From assembly GCA_013178165.1 (NCBI GenBank), contig JABLXG010000005.1:62001-126000 (forward strand): a stretch of 64,000 nucleotides of DNA, in the 5' to 3' direction. The position numbers and the translations under genes were made by a program. This document shows, one piece after another, positions 15,940 through 24,166 of this stretch. Position 1 is the first letter of the stretch. Each line of letters opens with the position of its first letter. Below the pieces are notes generated by a model that saw only the letters and a program-made list of their open reading frames with translations, made no database searches and was not told the origin of the DNA. Origin of the DNA: Anaerolineae bacterium. GTDB lineage: Bacteria > Chloroflexota > Anaerolineae > Aggregatilineales > Ch27.

Positions 15940-18525
15940 CTAGCGGATCGCGCCCCTGGGCGGATCGATCTGCAGGAAACGCTGCAGCCAGCGCCCGCGC
16001 CACGCCTGGCGCAGCACCAGCGCCCACAGCCCCGTCCAGACCGCGATCGCCAGGTAACCCGACAGGCTCAGGTTCACCAGCTCGAAAAAGCGCCGGAAAG
16101 GTTCATGGGCGAGCACAACGATGAACACGCCCAGCAGCGCCAGAGCCAGGATCGTCGGACGGCGATCCGGGCTGAGCCGGTCGCCAGCCACGAAGAACGG
16201 GATCGGCGGCTCCACGAAGACGATCAGCAGCAGCCCGGCCAGCACCACAAAGACCGTCAGCGCCGATTGCGCCGTCAGGCTGGCCACCTCCTGAGCAAAG
16301 GACGCCTGTGTTGGCAGCTCATAGTCGATCCCGGCGTAGACCTGGAAGCTGGCGATCTCCTCCGGCGTGACCGGGGCCACCAGCACATCGGAATACATCA
16401 GTGTGAAGACAGCCGCATAGAGTAGCAGCCCGAACACAAAGAGGGTGATCGCCGCTGGGAAGACGAAGTGCATGATCGACCGCAACAGACCGCCCTCCGG
16501 CTGCCGGGGACGCGCCCACACCGCCAGCGCCAGGGTCGGGATGCCCACCGTCAGCAGGGCGGAGAGCGAGTTGTGCTTGGGCACGAACGGGAAGCCGATG
16601 TCGATCACCATCGTCGCCAGGATCAGCAGGGTAACGGAGAGCGTCCGTGCCAGGAAGAGGCGCAGGATATCCTGCATCCCATTGATGATCCGCTGCCCTT
16701 CGGTGAAGGCGGGGGGCAGCGCAGCGAACGAATCGCCGAGCAGGACCATATCGGCCACGCTGCGGGTGGCGTTACTGCCGCTCTGCATGGCGATGCCCAG
16801 CTGGGCCTTTTTCAGCGAGAGCACGTCATTGACGCCGTCGCCGACCATGGCCACGTAGTGCCCCTGCGCCCGCAGCGTCTCCACAATCCGCTCCTTTTGT
16901 TGTGGTGTGATCCGCCCGAAGATCGTGCCTTCATCGACAGCGCGGGCGAACCCGGCCTCATCCATCTCCGCCAGTTCCAGCCCGGAGACGATGCGCAACT
17001 CGCCGGTCATCCCGGCCTGGCGGGCCAGCGCGGCGACGGTATGCGGGTTGTCGCCGGAGATCACCTTGAGCCGGATTCCGGCTTCGACAAAGCGGGCCAG
17101 CGTGCGCTCCACATCCGGGCGCAGTTCGTCGCGGAAGGCGATCACGCCCAGCGCGGTCAGGCCGTCCGGCAGGACAGGCTTGCCATCCTCGTCGTACAGG
17201 CGCAACGTATCAGGCCGGTGCGCGAAGAGCAATACACGCAGCCCGCGCGCCGACCACGCTTCCACCGGCTCGCGGATGGCTTCGGCATTAGCCAGGTGCG
17301 GGGCGATCATCTCCGGCGCGCCCATCACAAATGCACCGTGCAGCGCCTCCCCGTCAAAGGCCAGGGCGCTCCATTTGCGCTGGGAGGAGAAGGGCACCTC
17401 GTCCACCGGCTCGCGGCGTTGCCCACCCAGCGCTTCGGCCAGCGCCTCGCCGGTGCGGTTGGTGGCGGCGGCGCTGCTGGCGAAGTCGCCCAGCAGCCGG
17501 CGCAACGTCGGCTCATCGATCCCGATCGGGTGGATGGCCTCGAACTGGATGCGGTTGGCGGTCAGCGTGCCGGTCTTGTCCATGCACAGCACATCGACGT
17601 TGCTCAGCGATTCGACCGAGTTGGCCTGCTGCACCAGCGCACCCAGCCGGGCGATGCGCACCGCGCCCATCGCATAGGCCACAATAACCATGAAGAACAG
17701 GCCGTTGGGGATGATCCCGGCGATCACCGCCGCCATCTGCACGCCGCGCATCAACGGCACATCATAGATGATGGCGGAAGCCAGCAGCAGGAAACCGATG
17801 AACACCGCGATCAGGATCAACAGGCGGATGACCAAGTCAATGTCGCGCTGCAGCGGCGTCTTGACCACACGGAAGGAACGGGCGTTGGCCACCAGCCGGC
17901 TGGCGAAGCTCTCCGCCCCGACGTGAGCGGCTTCCATCACCCCCTGACCGGTGATGCAAAAACTGGCGGAAAAGACCTCGTCTCCAGCCTGCTTGCGCAC
18001 CAGGTCGGATTCGCCGGTGAGTTGCGATTCGTCCACCTCCAGCGATCCGGCCAGCAGCGGGCCATCGACGACCACCTGATCGCCGGCGCGGATGACAATC
18101 AGGTCGCCAAGGACGATCTCAGCTGGATCGGCCTCGCGCTCCTGGCCGTCACGGATCAGGGTGACGCGGGGGCGGGTGAGCAGGGCGATGCGGTCGAGCT
18201 GGCGCTTGGCCCTGATCTCCTGGTAGACGCCGATCACGACGTTAAGCAGGATCAGGCCGACACTGACCACCGCATCGCTGACACGGCCAATCAGGATCAT
18301 CACCGCGCCGATAAAGAACAACACCAGGTTGATCGGGTTGAGGAAGTTCTGGCGCAGGATGTCACCGTAGGAACGGCTTGTTTCCACGCGGACGTTGTTG
18401 CCCTGCCCACGACCATGGCGCGCCAGCGCCTCCGCCTCGGTCAGCCCACGCAGGCCGGTCGCTGACGTTACAGCTTCTAGGGTTGCCATGAAGGTTCCAT
18501 TTCTGAGTACGAACGTGCGGGTCAT
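15940..18525 (-). CDS. Cation-transporting P-type ATPase, CtpE-like
   Basis: This polytopic inner-membrane pump has up to 861 residues. It shows the actuator motif TGES (170-173), phosphorylation site DKTGTLT (Asp316), nucleotide-domain MGAPE, and hinge GDGVNDVLSLKKAQLGIAM. Hydrophobic helices flank the catalytic loops, with about six more near the C-terminus. The membrane motif AGIIPNGLFF and the hinge sequence resemble the CtpE/Exp7 group, where CtpE of mycobacteria is a calcium transporter. The ion here is an inference. The N-terminal start is uncertain: ATG at 18525 has GGGGAG directly against it, and ATG at 18489 gives the usual family N-terminus (MATLEAV). Confidence 0.85.
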   Translation of the reverse strand: MTRTFVLRNGTFMATLEAVTSATGLRGLTEAEALARHGRGQGNNVRVETSRSYGDILRQNFLNPINLVLFFIGAVMILIGRVSDAVVSVGLILLNVVIGVYQEIRAKRQLDRIALLTRPRVTLIRDGQEREADPAEIVLGDLIVIRAGDQVVVDGPLLAGSLEVDESQLTGESDLVRKQAGDEVFSASFCITGQGVMEAAHVGAESFASRLVANARSFRVVKTPLQRDIDLVIRLLILIAVFIGFLLLASAIIYDVPLMRGVQMAAVIAGIIPNGLFFMVIVAYAMGAVRIARLGALVQQANSVESLSNVDVLCMDKTGTLTANRIQFEAIHPIGIDEPTLRRLLGDFASSAAATNRTGEALAEALGGQRREPVDEVPFSSQRKWSALAFDGEALHGAFVMGAPEMIAPHLANAEAIREPVEAWSARGLRVLLFAHRPDTLRLYDEDGKPVLPDGLTALGVIAFRDELRPDVERTLARFVEAGIRLKVISGDNPHTVAALARQAGMTGELRIVSGLELAEMDEAGFARAVDEGTIFGRITPQQKERIVETLRAQGHYVAMVGDGVNDVLSLKKAQLGIAMQSGSNATRSVADMVLLGDSFAALPPAFTEGQRIINGMQDILRLFLARTLSVTLLILATMVIDIGFPFVPKHNSLSALLTVGIPTLALAVWARPRQPEGGLLRSIMHFVFPAAITLFVFGLLLYAAVFTLMYSDVLVAPVTPEEIASFQVYAGIDYELPTQASFAQEVASLTAQSALTVFVVLAGLLLIVFVEPPIPFFVAGDRLSPDRRPTILALALLGVFIVVLAHEPFRRFFELVNLSLSGYLAIAVWTGLWALVLRQAWRGRWLQRFLQIDPPRGAIR

Positions 18526-18733
18526 CTCCCCGCTATTGTAGACGCCCGGCGCCTTCCTGAGAAGTCGCCCGGCTCCGCCGGCTGGAGCAGCATGAGAACT
18601 GTTCAGCGGGCTTTCGGCTTCCGGGTGTTGCCCGCATCACATCAGCGACGATCAGGCTAGGCAAAACAGCGCTCCTGGGGTCATAATAGGCGGCAGCAAG
18701 CACCTTTCTCCCCCGATTCTGGAGGAACCCTTC

Positions 18734-19894
18734 ATGCGTGATTTTGTCTCGGAGCGTGTACGGAGCGTCCCGCCATCCGGCATCCGGCGCTTTTTTGACA
18801 TTGCTGCCACCATGGACGACGTGATCTCACTGGGCATCGGCGAGCCGGATTTCGTCACCCCGCAGCCGATCCTGCAGGCGGGCATCCACTCGCTGCAACA
18901 GGGCGAGACTCACTACACGTCTAACTCCGGCATCCTTGAGCTGCGGATCGCCCTGGCCGCCTACCTGGAACGGCTTTACGGCGTCAGTTACGATCCCAAC
19001 GACAACCTGCTGATCACCGTTGGCGTCAGCGAGGCGATGTACCTGGCCATGACGGCCACCATCAACCCCGGTGACGAGGTGATCATCCCGGAGCCGTGTT
19101 TTGTGGCCTACGCGCCGGAGGTGGTCTTTGCCGGCGGAACGCCGGTCATGGTGCCCACCCGCGTTGAGGAAGATTTCCAGGTCACCGGGGCGGTAGTGGA
19201 AGCGGCCGTCACCCCGCGCACCAGGGCCATCCTGATCGGCTACCCCAACAATCCGACCGGCGCAGTGATGTCCCGCGCCCGGCTGGAGGAGATCGCGGCT
19301 GTCGCCGCCCGGCACGATCTGCTGGTCATTTCTGACGAAATCTATGACCGGCTGGTCTACGGGGTGGAGCATGTCCATTTCGCCGCCCTGCCGGGGATGA
19401 AGGAGCGCACGATCGTCCTGGGCGGGCTGAGCAAGTCCCACGCCATGACCGGCTGGCGGCTGGGCTGGGCCGCTGCACCCCGGGAACTGCTGGCGGCCAT
19501 GCGCAAGGTGCACCAGTACACCATCATGAGCGCGCCAACCACCGCCCAGCATGCCGCCATCGAAGCCCTGACCCGTGGCGAAGAGCATGTCGAACGGATG
19601 CGGGCGGAATACAACCGGCGGCGGCTGTTACTTGTCAATGGCCTTAACGCGCTGGGGCTGACCACCTTTGAGCCGAAGGGCGCGTTCTACGCCTTCCCCA
19701 GCATCGCCGCCAGCGGCATGGACGAGAATACCTTCGCCGAAAAGCTGCTCCAGGAGGAGCGGGTGGCGGTCGTGCCCGGCAGCGCTTTCGGGCAAAGCGG
19801 CGCAGGCTTTGTCCGGGCCTGTTACGCCACCGCATACGAAAAACTGGAGGAAGCTTTGGAACGCCTGCATCGCTTCATGGCACGCTACGGCTGA
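18734..19894 (+). CDS. Class I/II aminotransferase (PLP-dependent)
   Basis: This 386-residue cytosolic enzyme of fold-type I transfers amino groups between amino and keto acids. The PLP-binding lysine is Lys234 in GGLSKSHAMTGWRLGW, and PNNPTG (171-176) and SDEIYDRL are canonical. The N-terminus (VPPSGIRRFFDIA) resembles the subgroup annotated as aspartate/aromatic or PatA-like aminotransferases. Substrate range cannot be read from the sequence. The ATG follows CTGGAGGAA. It is divergent from the ATPase gene and convergent with the MFS gene, so it is probably monocistronic. Confidence 0.9.
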   Translation: MRDFVSERVRSVPPSGIRRFFDIAATMDDVISLGIGEPDFVTPQPILQAGIHSLQQGETHYTSNSGILELRIALAAYLERLYGVSYDPNDNLLITVGVSEAMYLAMTATINPGDEVIIPEPCFVAYAPEVVFAGGTPVMVPTRVEEDFQVTGAVVEAAVTPRTRAILIGYPNNPTGAVMSRARLEEIAAVAARHDLLVISDEIYDRLVYGVEHVHFAALPGMKERTIVLGGLSKSHAMTGWRLGWAAAPRELLAAMRKVHQYTIMSAPTTAQHAAIEALTRGEEHVERMRAEYNRRRLLLVNGLNALGLTTFEPKGAFYAFPSIAASGMDENTFAEKLLQEERVAVVPGSAFGQSGAGFVRACYATAYEKLEEALERLHRFMARYG

Positions 19895-20035
19895 GGATCG
19901 CCTGGAAGACAGAGAGGCGGCCTGAGGAGCGGGGCGGGGTTGGACAGGGCAGCGATTGGACAGATGGGCTGGACAGGAGGCTTATATCCCTTGCCCAGCC
20001 CTGATTTTCTGCCCCCTGAGGGCACTGTCCATCTC

Positions 20036-21358
20036 TCAGCCCAGCGGCTGAGGCGTGGCGGCGGCGTCCCGGCCATCCGGCGCGATCTCCAGCGCACCCT
20101 GCGGCGCGGCGGGCTGATAGCGTTCCAGTTCCCGCAGGGCGGGGAGCAGTAGCCCGGCGACTGCTGCCAGCACGGCCAGGATGCCCGCTGTCAGGTACCA
20201 GATCTGCACGCCCACCGCGTCCGTGACCGGTCCGGCGATGGCCAGCCCGATCGGTGAGGTTAGCGTCACCAGGCTGCCGAACAGCATAAAGACGCGCCCC
20301 TGTATCTCCGGCGCAACAGTGCCCTGCAGGATGGCGAACAACGGGCCGTCGGTCATAGCGGCGGCAGCGCCCATGACCAGCAACGCGCCGATGGCCACGC
20401 TCAGGCCTGTCGCCGGGAGCAGGCCGAGCAACATCATGCACACGCCGATGACCGTGATGCCCAGCATCGTGGTGTAGATGCGCCGCTTGAAGCCCCCCCA
20501 CAGGCCCAGCAGCAGCCCACCCAGCACCAGCCCAATACCCGACGCCGATTCCATCCCGGCCAGTTCCGGTGCTGCCCCGCCGAAGTGCTGTGTGACCAGG
20601 ATCGGCAGCAGCGAGAAAGCGGGTGTCAGAGCGATCTTGACCAGCATTGCCAGGCCAGTCAGGATGAGTAGCCCCTTCCAGCCCAGCAAATAGCGCCCGG
20701 CTTCCCGCAGGTCGGCCCAGATCGAGGTGGGTCGGCCATCGGCGCCGTTGGTCGTGCGTTCCGGCTGGGGAATGCGCACAGCGAACAGCGGCAGGATGGC
20801 CACCAGGGCGGTCACCACGTCCAGGAGCATGATCTGGTGCATGGCAGCAACGGCCAGCAGCAGCGCCCCCAGCGCCGGGCCAATGATATTGAGCGTGCCA
20901 TAGAGGGCCTGGTTGACCCCGGAAACGCGGGCCAGGTGCTCGCGGGGGACCATCAGTGACGTCGACGCCTGCATGGCTGGCCAGTGAAAGATTCCGCCCA
21001 GTTCCCGCGCGACCATGATCACATACACGTGCCAGATCTGCGCCTGGCCGGACCAGAACAGAAAGGCCAGCCACAGCGACAGTAGCGCGATCAGGCCGTC
21101 AGCGACGATCATGACGGCGCGGCGGTTCCAGCGATCGACATAAGCGCCAGCGATCGGCCCCAGCACAATCTGCGGCAGCATGGCAAAGAGCGAGGCCAGC
21201 GCCAGGACAGTGGCCGAGCCGGTCGTCTCCGTCACCCACCAGATCAGGGCGAACATGGCGATCCGGCTGCCGAAGAGCGATAACGCCTGGCCGGTCCAGA
21301 TGGCGAAGAACGGTCTGCGCCAGGCTCTGGATGATGACTCAGCGACAGTGGTGATCAT
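20036..21358 (-). CDS. MFS transporter, DHA3 (MefA/BacE-like) exporter
   Basis: This 440-residue inner-membrane protein has about 12 hydrophobic helices. The N-terminal pattern (FFAIWTGQALSLFGSRIAMFALIWWVTETTGSA) and loop AGAYVDRWNRRAVMIVAD mark the DHA3 branch, which contains macrolide- and bacilysin-type exporters. Proton-driven efflux of a drug-like compound is the likely role, but the substrate is unknown. GAGGGGAAA precedes the ATG. An AT-rich dyad upstream (21420-21458) suggests control by a repressor that is not encoded next to it. The C-terminal 25 residues are hydrophilic. Confidence 0.85.
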   Translation of the reverse strand: MITTVAESSSRAWRRPFFAIWTGQALSLFGSRIAMFALIWWVTETTGSATVLALASLFAMLPQIVLGPIAGAYVDRWNRRAVMIVADGLIALLSLWLAFLFWSGQAQIWHVYVIMVARELGGIFHWPAMQASTSLMVPREHLARVSGVNQALYGTLNIIGPALGALLLAVAAMHQIMLLDVVTALVAILPLFAVRIPQPERTTNGADGRPTSIWADLREAGRYLLGWKGLLILTGLAMLVKIALTPAFSLLPILVTQHFGGAAPELAGMESASGIGLVLGGLLLGLWGGFKRRIYTTMLGITVIGVCMMLLGLLPATGLSVAIGALLVMGAAAAMTDGPLFAILQGTVAPEIQGRVFMLFGSLVTLTSPIGLAIAGPVTDAVGVQIWYLTAGILAVLAAVAGLLLPALRELERYQPAAPQGALEIAPDGRDAAATPQPLG

Positions 21359-21419
21359 GGTTTCCCCTCTTCAGTGCGATGTGTTGGTGGTGTTTCCCGC
21401 CTCTCTTTCTCTATATACG

Positions 21420-21458
21420 TATTGAATTTCTTCAGGTTTCACCTTATGAATTTCAATA
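21420..21458. promoter_or_regulatory. Operator-like dyad upstream of the MFS exporter
   Basis: Arms TATTGAATTTC (21420-21430) and GAATTTCAATA (21448-21458) form an inverted repeat with one central mismatch and 17 bases between. The region is much more AT-rich than the surrounding sequence. A TATATA -10-like element lies just inside, at 21412-21417 on the minus strand. The dyad spans the expected promoter of the exporter gene. Confidence 0.5.
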
Positions 21459-21612
21459 TACCGGGAAGAATATTCAGAGACAAGTGGCAGATTGCCTGAA
21501 GCAGGGGGAAACCCTGCGGCAAAAACGCAGGCCGGGGGAAAGGCAAAGCTGAATCGCGGCCCTGCCAAGCTGCCGGATCATCCGCGGGCAAAAGGTAGTC
21601 TACCGCGTCGAA

Positions 21613-22473
21613 TCAGGGGATCAGGCCGGGCGCGATCGCTGCCCGCACCTGCCCGGCGATGCGCCCCAGTTCGGCGCTGTAAAGCATCTCCAGCGTGCGC
21701 GGGCGCGGCAGCGCCACCGGGATATGGGCCACAATCCGCCCCGGACGCGCGCCCATGACCAGAATTTCGTCCGCCAACAATACCGCCTCGCTGATATTGT
21801 GCGTGACCAGCAGGATGGTCTGGCCGTGCGCCGCCCACACACGCAGCAAGTCCAGGCTTAGCCGTTCGCGGGTCAGGGCGTCCAGCGCGGCGAACGGCTC
21901 ATCCAGCAGCAGCACATCCGGGCGGGAGATCAGCGCCCGCGCAATAGCCACCCGCTGGGCCATCCCGCCGGAAAGCTCCGCCGGAAAAGCGTCGGCGAAG
22001 CCCACCAGGCCTACAGCGGCGATCAGCGCGTCGGCCCGTGCCGCCCGTTCCGCCGCCGGGACGCCTGCCAGTTCCAGCGGCAGGGCGATGTTGTCCCGCA
22101 CGCTGCGCCAGGGCATCAGGTTGGCCTGCTGGAAGACCAGCCCGATCCGGCGCTGGGGGCGGGTGACCGGCTGGCCTTCCAGCAGGGCCTGGCCCCGCGT
22201 TGGCCTGATCAGCCCGGCCAGGATGCGCAACAGGGTCGACTTGCCGCAGCCACTGGGACCGACCAGGGCGACAAATGCTCCGCGCCGCACGGCAAACGAG
22301 ACCTCCTCCAGCGCCTGCACCGGTGACCCATGGCGCCGGGCCGGGGGGTAGGTGTGACTGATCGCCTGCGCTTCCAGGACCCACGGACTGCCGCTAGCCG
22401 GGGCGGGAACCAGAGGTGAGGGGACCCGGTGCAGGCGCGGCGCCCGCAGGGTCAACTCACGGGAGGAAGTCAT
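21613..22473 (-). CDS. ABC transporter ATP-binding protein, NitT/TauT type (FMN-riboswitch operon)
   Basis: This 286-residue ATPase subunit has Walker A GPSGCGKST (72-80), Q-loop LVFQQANLMPW, signature LSGGMAQR (167-174), Walker B LLLDEP (188-193) and H-loop VTHNI. It has the SsuB/TauB/ThiZ-like form, with an unusual Pro-rich N-terminal extension of about 30 residues. Its start overlaps the end of the binding-protein gene by 17 bases, which implies translational coupling. It sits in the transcript controlled by the FMN riboswitch, so it probably energises riboflavin uptake. No permease gene lies next to it. A matching orphan permease is at 61895-62671. Confidence 0.85.
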   Translation of the reverse strand: MTSSRELTLRAPRLHRVPSPLVPAPASGSPWVLEAQAISHTYPPARRHGSPVQALEEVSFAVRRGAFVALVGPSGCGKSTLLRILAGLIRPTRGQALLEGQPVTRPQRRIGLVFQQANLMPWRSVRDNIALPLELAGVPAAERAARADALIAAVGLVGFADAFPAELSGGMAQRVAIARALISRPDVLLLDEPFAALDALTRERLSLDLLRVWAAHGQTILLVTHNISEAVLLADEILVMGARPGRIVAHIPVALPRPRTLEMLYSAELGRIAGQVRAAIAPGLIP

Positions 22474-23563
22474 GGTTGTAAGCCCTGCTAAAATCCAGCG
22501 GACCGGGCAGCAGACCGGCAGCGATCAGGGTGTTCATGGTTGCTTCCCATGAGGCGGGGTCGCTCAGGCCGGGGTCTGGCCCTTCCCACAGACGGATCGA
22601 ATTGAGCAACACCTGCATCTGGGTGACCTCGTCCGGGTGGTAGGCGGCGGCCAGGGAATCGGCCAACGCGGCTGCTTCGGCGGCGGAAAGGCCATCGCCC
22701 GCGGCAGCACTGCGCAGTGCGTCGACGGTCTGCGCGGCGGCCACGGCCAGCGCGATCCGCCCACCGCCCCGCGGCAGCGTTTCTACATAGCGGCGGCTGA
22801 TCTCAAACGCCTCATCAGGGCCAGCCAGCGTATCGGCGATACCCCGCGCCAGAGCGCGAACCATGCCGCGCACCAGCTCCGGTTCCCCGGCGATGGTCGC
22901 CTCGTTCGTGATCAGGCCGTTGCCAACGAGATCGGCTTCCGGCGGCAGCTCAATCACGTTGACCGCGCCGCAGGAACGGGCGATCTGGGCCGGTTCGTTG
23001 GCGATGTAAACAACGGCCGCCTCCACCCGCCCGGCACACAGCAGGGCCGGAGCGTTGTAGCCAATTTCCTCCAGCCGGATGTCTTCCTCGGTCAGGCCAC
23101 CGGAAGCCAGCAAAGCGCGTAGACCAACGTAACTGGCCCCAAAGCGCCCCGGCACGCCAACCGTCCGCCCGCGCAGGTCCTCCAGCCGGGCAATGCCGGA
23201 ATCGGCCAGGGCAGCCACGGCAACCGGGTAACGGCGGTACCACTCGTACAGGTAAACCAGCGGCCGCCCGCCATAGCGGGCCAGGAGCACCTGCTCCCCG
23301 CTGAAGATACCAAAGCGCAACTCCCCGGCGGCGATCCGTTCCGCGCCGAGGTTTTCGTCGCCATACTCCAGCGTGATGCGCACCCCGGCCTCCTGCGCGA
23401 AGTACCCCTTCTCCAGGGCGACATAAACCGGGGCAAACTGGATGTTGGGGATAAAGCCCAGGAACAGCGTCAGTTCGGGCAGCTCATCCTGTGCGGCGGC
23501 AGGTAAACCCGGCAGCAGGATGGCCGCCAGCAACACAGCAGCAAGCAGCGCGCGCGCGATCAT
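22457..23563 (-). CDS. ribY: NMT1/THI5-like substrate-binding protein, probable riboflavin-binding RibY
   Basis: This 368-residue exported binding protein has a signal peptide (MIARALLAAVLLAAILLPGLPAAAQ) and the NMT1/SsuA fold pattern (LTLFLGFIPNIQFAPVYVALEKGYFAQEAG). Family relatives bind thiamine pyrimidines, taurine or nitrate. Here the gene lies directly behind an FMN riboswitch, the context in which RibY of the predicted RibXY riboflavin transporter was proposed in Chloroflexus. Riboflavin is therefore the likely ligand. That rests on regulation, not on binding residues. The start follows AGGAGGAG. The long leader (about 420 nt) contains promoter, aptamer and terminator. Confidence 0.7.
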   Translation of the reverse strand: MIARALLAAVLLAAILLPGLPAAAQDELPELTLFLGFIPNIQFAPVYVALEKGYFAQEAGVRITLEYGDENLGAERIAAGELRFGIFSGEQVLLARYGGRPLVYLYEWYRRYPVAVAALADSGIARLEDLRGRTVGVPGRFGASYVGLRALLASGGLTEEDIRLEEIGYNAPALLCAGRVEAAVVYIANEPAQIARSCGAVNVIELPPEADLVGNGLITNEATIAGEPELVRGMVRALARGIADTLAGPDEAFEISRRYVETLPRGGGRIALAVAAAQTVDALRSAAAGDGLSAAEAAALADSLAAAYHPDEVTQMQVLLNSIRLWEGPDPGLSDPASWEATMNTLIAAGLLPGPLDFSRAYNHDFLP

Positions 23564-23758
23564 CGGTCTATCTCTCCTCCTGTGGCCCAGCCATCATCAG
23601 GCGGCCTGTACCGGATTGAACAGGGAAAGGGCCGGGGAATAAACGAGAACGTCAGGCGCGATCCGGGTGGGCTTCCCCGGCGGCTTCCGTTTCACCGATC
23701 ATCAGGCTGGCGAACAGGGGGCAGAATGGCAGGCACGGTCTGAACCGGCTACCAGAAA

Positions 23759-23784
23759 TGCCCCGAACGAAAATCGCCGGGGCA
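23759..23784 (-). terminator. Expression-platform terminator of the FMN riboswitch
   Basis: On the minus strand TGCCCCG/CGGGGCA with a 12-nt loop is followed by TTTCT. It lies 43 bases downstream of the aptamer and 195 bases before the ribY start, where a transcriptional switch would act. Confidence 0.6.
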
Positions 23785-23826
23785 TAGGGCAACCAATACC
23801 AGCCTGCTGTGCATAGCAGGAAAAGC

Positions 23827-23962
23827 GACCTTCTCCCATCCGGACTGTCACCGTCGGCCCTGGCTTGTCACCAGATCCACCGGCACTAACCTGAGCGCCG
23901 GGTTGCGGGCTTGGCGCGGACGCCTTACCGCCGGTCGGGAATTGCACCCTGCCCCGAAGGCC
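23827..23962 (-). ncRNA. FMN riboswitch (RFN element)
   Basis: Read on the minus strand, this 136-nt stretch carries the conserved RFN landmarks in order. The 5' strand has CTTCGGGGCAGGGTG and AATTCCCGACCGGCGGT. Further on come AGCCCGC, GGATCTGGTG, AGCCGACGGTGACAGT-like sequence (here GGGCCGACGGTGACAG), and finally GTCCGGATGGGAGAAGG. The closing P1 helix pairs GGCCTTC (23956-23962) with GAAGGTC (23827-23833). RFN elements bind FMN and shut off riboflavin synthesis or uptake genes. The first gene downstream is the NMT1-like binding protein. Confidence 0.93.
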
Positions 23963-23988
23963 AGCACTATGTCGTCATGTTGCTGCCG

Positions 23989-24016
23989 AGTATAACGTGC
24001 CCGGCAGCGGGCGCAA
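23989..24016 (-). promoter_or_regulatory. Promoter of the FMN-riboswitch transporter operon
   Basis: On the minus strand TTGCGC (24011-24016) and TATACT (23989-23994) are separated by 16 bases. The predicted start near 23982 lies 20 bases before the aptamer. Confidence 0.65.
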
Positions 24017-24166
24017 GAGCATGCGCGCGGCTGCCGGTAGGGGCCAGGTTGGTGGGAGGCCGTAAGGCAAAAAGGCCAGGGGCAAGAAAGAAGGCCGGTA
24101 AACACCCCCAGCAGGGCTATGACCGGCGTAAGGCGACCGACGATTCCGCTATGATCGGCAGCGGGA

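Noticed and set aside
16468-18465. 665-residue plus-strand open frame across the P-type ATPase
   Set aside because: Mirror frame of a gene with all catalytic motifs intact. Its composition (His, Gln, Asp and Arg) is an artefact of codon periodicity.
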